Shown piece by piece: positions 5,474 through 9,079 of a stretch of 9,079 nt of DNA; the first letter of the stretch is position 1, and the number at the start of each line of letters is the position of its first letter. The stretch comes from Giesbergeria sp. (GTDB lineage: Bacteria; Pseudomonadota; Gammaproteobacteria; Burkholderiales; Burkholderiaceae_C): contig JAUYGP010000064.1 in the NCBI GenBank assembly GCA_030690515.1, positions 1-9,079 of the forward strand, read 5' to 3'. The notes below the pieces were generated by a model. The model did no database searches. It had not been told where the DNA came from and worked only from the letters and a program-made list of their open reading frames with translations. The translations under genes were made by a program, and so were the position numbers.

Positions 5474-7327
5474 TTACCGCTGAAAGACGGGCGTCCCCGC
5501 GTAGCGCTGGATCTCTTGCAGCGTAGGTGACTCGCCCGGCCACAGCACCAGCACGGGCCCGGGAAGGTTCAACTGGCGTTCCAGGCTGCGGCACAGGTGA
5601 AAGCTGTCTTCTTCGTCCAGTCCCGGCAACTCCACGCACAGCAGGTAGGCGCGGCGCAAGGGGGCCTCGCGCAGGTTTTTGCTCACCAGCCAGGCTTGCG
5701 CTACCGGCAGGCACTGCATCAAGCCGGCCTTGAGTTCCGCCTGCTCAAAAGCGCTGAGATCATGGGGTTTGGTCCGGCCAAAGAAAGGTGCGCTGGTCAG
5801 CTCTTCCCAGACACGGTCTTCGACTTCCTGGGCACGGTCCAGGCGCCGACGCCACTGCTTGTAGGCGGCAGCATCATGGTCCATGCCGGACCGCGACGTT
5901 TCCAGCTCGGCCAGCGCAGTACGGGCCGTCCACCAACGGTCATCTCCCGCACAGTCCCACAGGCGCTGCAGGCCATCGAGCTTGGCCTCGCGATCTGCAT
6001 CGGGCAGGTTCTGCACTAGACCGCGCAGCGCACCCGCGTGCTGGGGGTCGCGCTCCAGGGCCTGCTCGTACAGCGGGCGCACGACAGCGCGCGGATCGAG
6101 CAAGCGCATCAGCCGCGCCAGTTCAACCAAGTCCTGGGCCTGGTTTTGCGCCATGCCCGCGTCCAACACCCGCACCCGCTCACGCACTTGCATCAGCCAA
6201 GCATGGTGCAGCTTCCATTCGCTGGCGTGGTCGCGGCACCACTGCTTGTCGAATTGGGCCACCCAGCGCTTGGCATCGGAGCCAAGAAGCTCCATCGCAT
6301 TGCCGTGCGACCAGTCCGGCAGGATGGGCGGCGTGTCCAGCGCTTCGATGCGGTCACGCAGGACGGGGTGGGTATCGTCCACCCCACTGATGCGCTGCAG
6401 CGCCTGGCGCAGGGCATCGTTGGCGAACGCCGGGTCTGGCATGCGGGCCAGGCGGCGGCGCAACGAACGGTAGGGGCCCACCGGCAACGGGTTTTCGGCG
6501 GCCTTGCTCCAGTGGCGGGCCCAGAACTCGGACTGCATCCAGGCGCCGCGCACCTCGATCTCGGTCAGTGCAGCGGCGGCCACGTCGCGCCCCATCAGGC
6601 GCCCGGCGATGCGGTCAGCCTCGTATTCGTCCTGGCGGGCCAGGGCAAAGGTTTTGGCCGAGAAACGCGGAAAATACCAGCGCAAAAAAGCCTGCGTGGC
6701 CAGGGTCACCGGGCTGGTGTCGTCCTGCAGGCCGTGGTGCAGCTGCATCCAGGCCAGGCGCGAGCGGTAGATCCACGCGGCAAACCGGCCATGGTCACCG
6801 CGCAGGTGGCCATATTCATGCGCCAGTATCGCCAAGAAGCGCGGCCGGTTCAGTGCCATGAGCAGCGGCAGGCCAATCGTGAGGTGGTTGACCGAGCCAC
6901 CCAGCAAACCATAGCGCGGCACCTGCTGGATGCTGGCGTTGAACTCATCGCTCAGCCGCACATGGTGGATCATTGGCGCGCGTATCTTGCGGCGGATGCG
7001 TTCGAGTGCATCGAACAGCGCCGGAGCCTCCAGCGCTGTGATCTCGACCCCCTCGGGCGCATCCAGCCGAACCCAGAGCGCGCGCAGACTGACCCAGAAC
7101 AGCCCGCCCGCCGTCAGCAATAGCAGCACCAGCCCCAACCGGAAGCGCCCCTGCAGGAGCTGCAGCCCCGCCCAACCCACCAGGCCCGCGCCCAGCGCCA
7201 GGCAACCCAACACCCAGGCGTATCCCAGCATGGCAAAAGCCCCGACACTGAGCCGGTAGGCGCGGCTGTTTTCGGCACTTGCGTGCTCACTCATGCGCAC
7301 CATGTGCACGAAATCTGCCTGTTCCAC
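5474..7327 (-). CDS. Membrane-anchored M48-family metalloprotease
   Basis: A 617-residue protein with two close hydrophobic segments (about 27-57 and 64-85), then an M48 zinc-protease domain. The zinc motif is HEYGH (170-174, with Glu171 the catalytic acid), and Glu234 in QDEYEADRIAG is the expected third ligand. A two-pass N-terminus would place the protease domain in the cytoplasm. Residues about 340-617 form a long soluble region rich in helices. It has a TPR-like stretch (LYEQALERDPQHAGALRGL, 419-437) and ends in PVLVLWPGESPTLQEIQRYA; I do not recognise this part. The start is GTG with GAGGA 8 bases upstream; ATGs at residues 9 and 12 have no such site. It lies downstream of the two-component genes on the same strand, but 203 bp away. 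A role in membrane-protein quality control is an inference from HtpX-like relatives. Confidence 0.85.
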   Translation of the reverse strand: MEQADFVHMVRMSEHASAENSRAYRLSVGAFAMLGYAWVLGCLALGAGLVGWAGLQLLQGRFRLGLVLLLLTAGGLFWVSLRALWVRLDAPEGVEITALEAPALFDALERIRRKIRAPMIHHVRLSDEFNASIQQVPRYGLLGGSVNHLTIGLPLLMALNRPRFLAILAHEYGHLRGDHGRFAAWIYRSRLAWMQLHHGLQDDTSPVTLATQAFLRWYFPRFSAKTFALARQDEYEADRIAGRLMGRDVAAAALTEIEVRGAWMQSEFWARHWSKAAENPLPVGPYRSLRRRLARMPDPAFANDALRQALQRISGVDDTHPVLRDRIEALDTPPILPDWSHGNAMELLGSDAKRWVAQFDKQWCRDHASEWKLHHAWLMQVRERVRVLDAGMAQNQAQDLVELARLMRLLDPRAVVRPLYEQALERDPQHAGALRGLVQNLPDADREAKLDGLQRLWDCAGDDRWWTARTALAELETSRSGMDHDAAAYKQWRRRLDRAQEVEDRVWEELTSAPFFGRTKPHDLSAFEQAELKAGLMQCLPVAQAWLVSKNLREAPLRRAYLLCVELPGLDEEDSFHLCRSLERQLNLPGPVLVLWPGESPTLQEIQRYAGTPVFQR

Positions 7328-7335
7328 GGGATTTT

Positions 7336-7340
7336 TCCTC
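7336..7340 (-). promoter_or_regulatory. Ribosome-binding site GAGGA for the M48 gene
   Basis: On the - strand GAGGA is followed by eight bases and then GTG at 7327. It is the reason for choosing the GTG start over the downstream ATG codons at 7303 and 7294. Confidence 0.6.
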
Positions 7341-7494
7341 GCCTTCTGATTCTTGCTCCCTGCATCCTAACCATGAACGGCCCGATGCAGCTCCAATCCT
7401 TCGCCGCTCACAGATGCAGCAAGGAACTTGCAAGGCGTGGCCGCTGAAGGAAACAGACGCTGTCTCAGAGCGTGAACACGTGCATACCGCAGGA

Positions 7495-7529
7495 GAAAAC
7501 AGACGCCAACGCCGCCGGGGCGCGTCGGC
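7495..7529 (-). terminator. Possible weak terminator after the kinase gene
   Basis: On the - strand GCCGACG (complement of 7523-7529) can pair with CGTTGGC (complement of 7505-7511), with one G-T pair. A short TGTTTT follows a few bases later. The stem is GC-rich but the T-tract is poor, so this is tentative. The rest of 7328-7530 contains no gene I can support. Confidence 0.3.
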
Positions 7530-7530
7530 A

Positions 7531-8745
7531 TTACACAACGTTGTGCTGTTCGCCGGCAGGCCCAGGACGCCGGGGCAACAGGATTTCAGCCAGCAGACCG
7601 CCACCAGGGGCGTTACTCAGCAGCAACTGGCCGCCGTGGCGGCGCACGATGTCCTGTGCAATGGTCAGCCCCAGGCCTGCACCGCCACTTTCGCGGTTGC
7701 GCGAGGTCTCGACACGGTAGAAAGGCGTGGTCACCCGTTCCAGCTCCGGCTCCGGCAAACCCGGTCCGCGGTCCCGCACGGCAATGCGCAATTGATCCTC
7801 GCCATCGTGCAAAGTGACCTCGGCAAGGCCTCCATAGCGCACTGCATTTCCAACCAAGTTATCCAGGCAACGCCGCAGCGCGCTGGACTGGGCCAGCACA
7901 GGGCGTGCATGGCCGTGCACTGTGACTGCATGCCCCATGTCCTGGTGGTCGTCCGCCAGGCTTTCTGCTAGTGCAGCCACATCCAGCACAACCAGAGGCT
8001 CGCCCTGGGCCACCCCCCGCAAATGATCCAGCGTAGCGGTGATCATGGCGTCCATCTCGACAATGTCACGCCCAAAACGCTGCCGCTCGTCGGGGTTGGC
8101 AAGCCCCTCCACCCGCAAGCGCAGCCGGGTCAGGGGTGTGCGCAGGTCATGCGATACCGCTGCCACGAAGCCGTCGCGCTCGGCGAGTTGCTGGCCGATA
8201 CGGGTTCGCATCTGGTTGAAAACCCGGCTGGCATCGCGGTATTCGGTGGGGCCTTCCTCGGGCAGCCCCGGGCCGTCGAAGTTCTGGCCCAGATCCTGTG
8301 CGGCGGCGGCAAGGCGGCGGATGGGTTGCGTCAACCAGCGTGCGGCCCACCAGGCGGCGGCCAGCAGCACGGCCAGACGCACACCGATATCGAGCAGCAG
8401 GCCCAGTTGCAGCCGCAGCGGCGCCTCCAGCATCCGGCGCAGGCTCGGTGGGCCGGGGGGCTCGGCGTGGGGCGCACTGCCACCGCTCTGCCGATTCGCT
8501 CTTCCTGGAGCCACACCGAAAGAGGCGCCGGACGGTGCGCGGTCTTGCAAAAATGCCGTCGGCGGCGGTGGAGGCCTTCCCGGCGCACCGGGCGGCCCGC
8601 CGGGCCCAAGTTCCCACATCAGCGAAAGTGCCAGCACATGGCTGGCCAGCACCGCCACCAGCAGCAGCAAGGCCAGCCGCCCGAACAGGGTGGACGGCAA
8701 GAGCCATGCCACGGCCTGGCGCAGTTTCCGCGTCAGCGCAACCAT
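7531..8745 (-). CDS. EnvZ-like sensor histidine kinase
   Basis: A 404-residue inner-membrane kinase. It has a first membrane segment at about 22-44, a short periplasmic part at about 46-110 and a second membrane segment at about 113-136. A HAMP linker (TQPIRRLAAAAQDLG, from 139) follows. The dimerisation helix carries phospho-acceptor His199 in VSHDLRTPLTRLRLR. The ATPase domain shows the N box (DNLVGNAVRYG, Asn300), the G1 box DRGPGLP (325-331), PFYR (341-344) and the G2 box GAGLGLTIA (355-363). All catalytic boxes are present, so it should be active. The periplasmic part is short and rich in proline and glycine (GPGGPPGAPGRPPPPP). The start codon overlaps the 3' end of the response-regulator gene by 13 bp, a typical translationally coupled pair. 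The signal sensed is unknown. Confidence 0.93.
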   Translation of the reverse strand: MVALTRKLRQAVAWLLPSTLFGRLALLLLVAVLASHVLALSLMWELGPGGPPGAPGRPPPPPTAFLQDRAPSGASFGVAPGRANRQSGGSAPHAEPPGPPSLRRMLEAPLRLQLGLLLDIGVRLAVLLAAAWWAARWLTQPIRRLAAAAQDLGQNFDGPGLPEEGPTEYRDASRVFNQMRTRIGQQLAERDGFVAAVSHDLRTPLTRLRLRVEGLANPDERQRFGRDIVEMDAMITATLDHLRGVAQGEPLVVLDVAALAESLADDHQDMGHAVTVHGHARPVLAQSSALRRCLDNLVGNAVRYGGLAEVTLHDGEDQLRIAVRDRGPGLPEPELERVTTPFYRVETSRNRESGGAGLGLTIAQDIVRRHGGQLLLSNAPGGGLLAEILLPRRPGPAGEQHNVV

Positions 8746-9079
8746 CCCACCTGCCCCTGCATGGACTGCACATGGAACAGGTAACCCACCCCACGCACGG
8801 TACGGATCATGGACGGAGAGCGCGAATCATCGGCCAGCTTGGTCCGCAGCCGCGACACCAGCAGGTCGATGCTTCGCTCAAACGCATCCATAGCCCGGCC
8901 ACGCGCCTGCTCCATGAGCTGGTCCCGGCTGAAAATGCGCCGCGGCATGCGCAAAAACGTGCACAACAGACGAAATTCGGCATTGGAGATGGGCACTACC
9001 ACCCCCTGGGGCGACACCAGATGCCGCTCCATGCAGTGCAGCTCCCAGCCGTCAAAACGAACCACATCGTCCGGTATCT
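8733..9079 (-). CDS. OmpR/PhoB-type response regulator, partial (5' end cut)
   Basis: Only the last 114 residues are inside the window; the frame stays open to the right edge, so the receiver domain lies beyond it. The visible part is the winged-helix DNA-binding domain of the OmpR/PhoB class. It contains ISNAEFRLLCTFLRMPRRIF, the helix SRDQLMEQARGRAMDAFE, the recognition helix RSIDLLVSRLRTKL and the wing SMIRTVRGVGYLF. The internal GTG at 9065 is not the true start. It is the partner of the overlapping kinase gene: the kinase would phosphorylate the receiver and the regulator would then bind DNA. Target genes cannot be told from this window; the M48 gene downstream is one candidate. Confidence 0.92.
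   Translation of the reverse strand, partial: IPDDVVRFDGWELHCMERHLVSPQGVVVPISNAEFRLLCTFLRMPRRIFSRDQLMEQARGRAMDAFERSIDLLVSRLRTKLADDSRSPSMIRTVRGVGYLFHVQSMQGQVGWLR

Noticed and set aside
6038..7123. 361-codon open frame on the + strand inside the M48 gene
   Set aside because: A shadow frame. The opposite strand has the HEYGH protease motif, two membrane segments and a good ribosome-binding site.
7423..7450. GGAACTT resembling a sigma-E type -35 element
   Set aside because: No matching -10 at 15-17 bases, and the orientation points into the 3' end of the kinase gene.
7534..7545. Perfect palindrome CACAACGTTGTG at the end of the kinase gene
   Set aside because: It encodes the last four residues, has no T-tract and no second copy seen. 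It is too short to call a site.
8023..8893. Two long open frames on the + strand opposite the kinase and regulator genes
   Set aside because: These are antisense shadows of genes with complete kinase boxes and a winged-helix domain.
1..9079. CRISPR arrays, tRNA or rRNA genes, phage genes, toxin-antitoxin or defence genes
   Set aside because: Looked for and not seen: no regularly spaced repeats, no cloverleaf-like or rRNA sequence, and no phage or defence proteins among the supported frames.

Overview
This window looks like chromosomal DNA from a high-GC betaproteobacterium. A member of the Comamonadaceae (Acidovorax, Diaphorobacter or Alicycliphilus type) is the best guess, from the protein flavour, the GC-rich third codon positions, the murJ/rpsT divergent arrangement and the style of the intergenic repeats. 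This assignment is recognition from memory, not the result of a search. All eight complete genes appear intact, and one further gene is cut by the right edge.

Layout on the left (1-2500): a regulatory-looking leader with short palindromes is followed by a tightly spaced pair on the + strand. The pair is an isochorismatase-like cysteine hydrolase (171-743) and a GlxA-type AraC-family regulator (751-1752). A single-domain universal stress protein follows (1861-2259). Directly after its stop codon sits a 161-bp MITE-like element (2260-2420). It has 20-bp imperfect terminal inverted repeats and a flanking CTAA duplication that fits IS5-type insertion. Beyond it is a strong, apparently bidirectional intrinsic terminator (2449-2488), which also ends the convergent gene on the other strand.

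Centre (2487-5455): on the - strand, the lipid II flippase gene murJ (3348-4913) runs into a SirB1-type transglutaminase-fold/TPR gene (2487-3335) with 12 bp between them. Divergently, rpsT (ribosomal protein S20, 5056-5355) has a perfect TATAAT box, a good ribosome-binding site and a UUCG-loop terminator that also serves the convergent gene to its right.

Right (5474-9079): all genes are on the - strand. An OmpR/PhoB-type response regulator (partial) overlaps an EnvZ-like sensor histidine kinase by 13 bp. A 203-bp gap follows, and then a membrane-anchored M48 metalloprotease with a long C-terminal region.

Most of the window is ordinary housekeeping and regulatory DNA, and I see no clearly new multi-gene system. 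The parts most worth a second look are the MITE-like insertion at the stress-protein stop codon, the paired palindromes ahead of the hydrolase, the proline-rich sensor region of the kinase and the long C-terminal part of the M48 protease.
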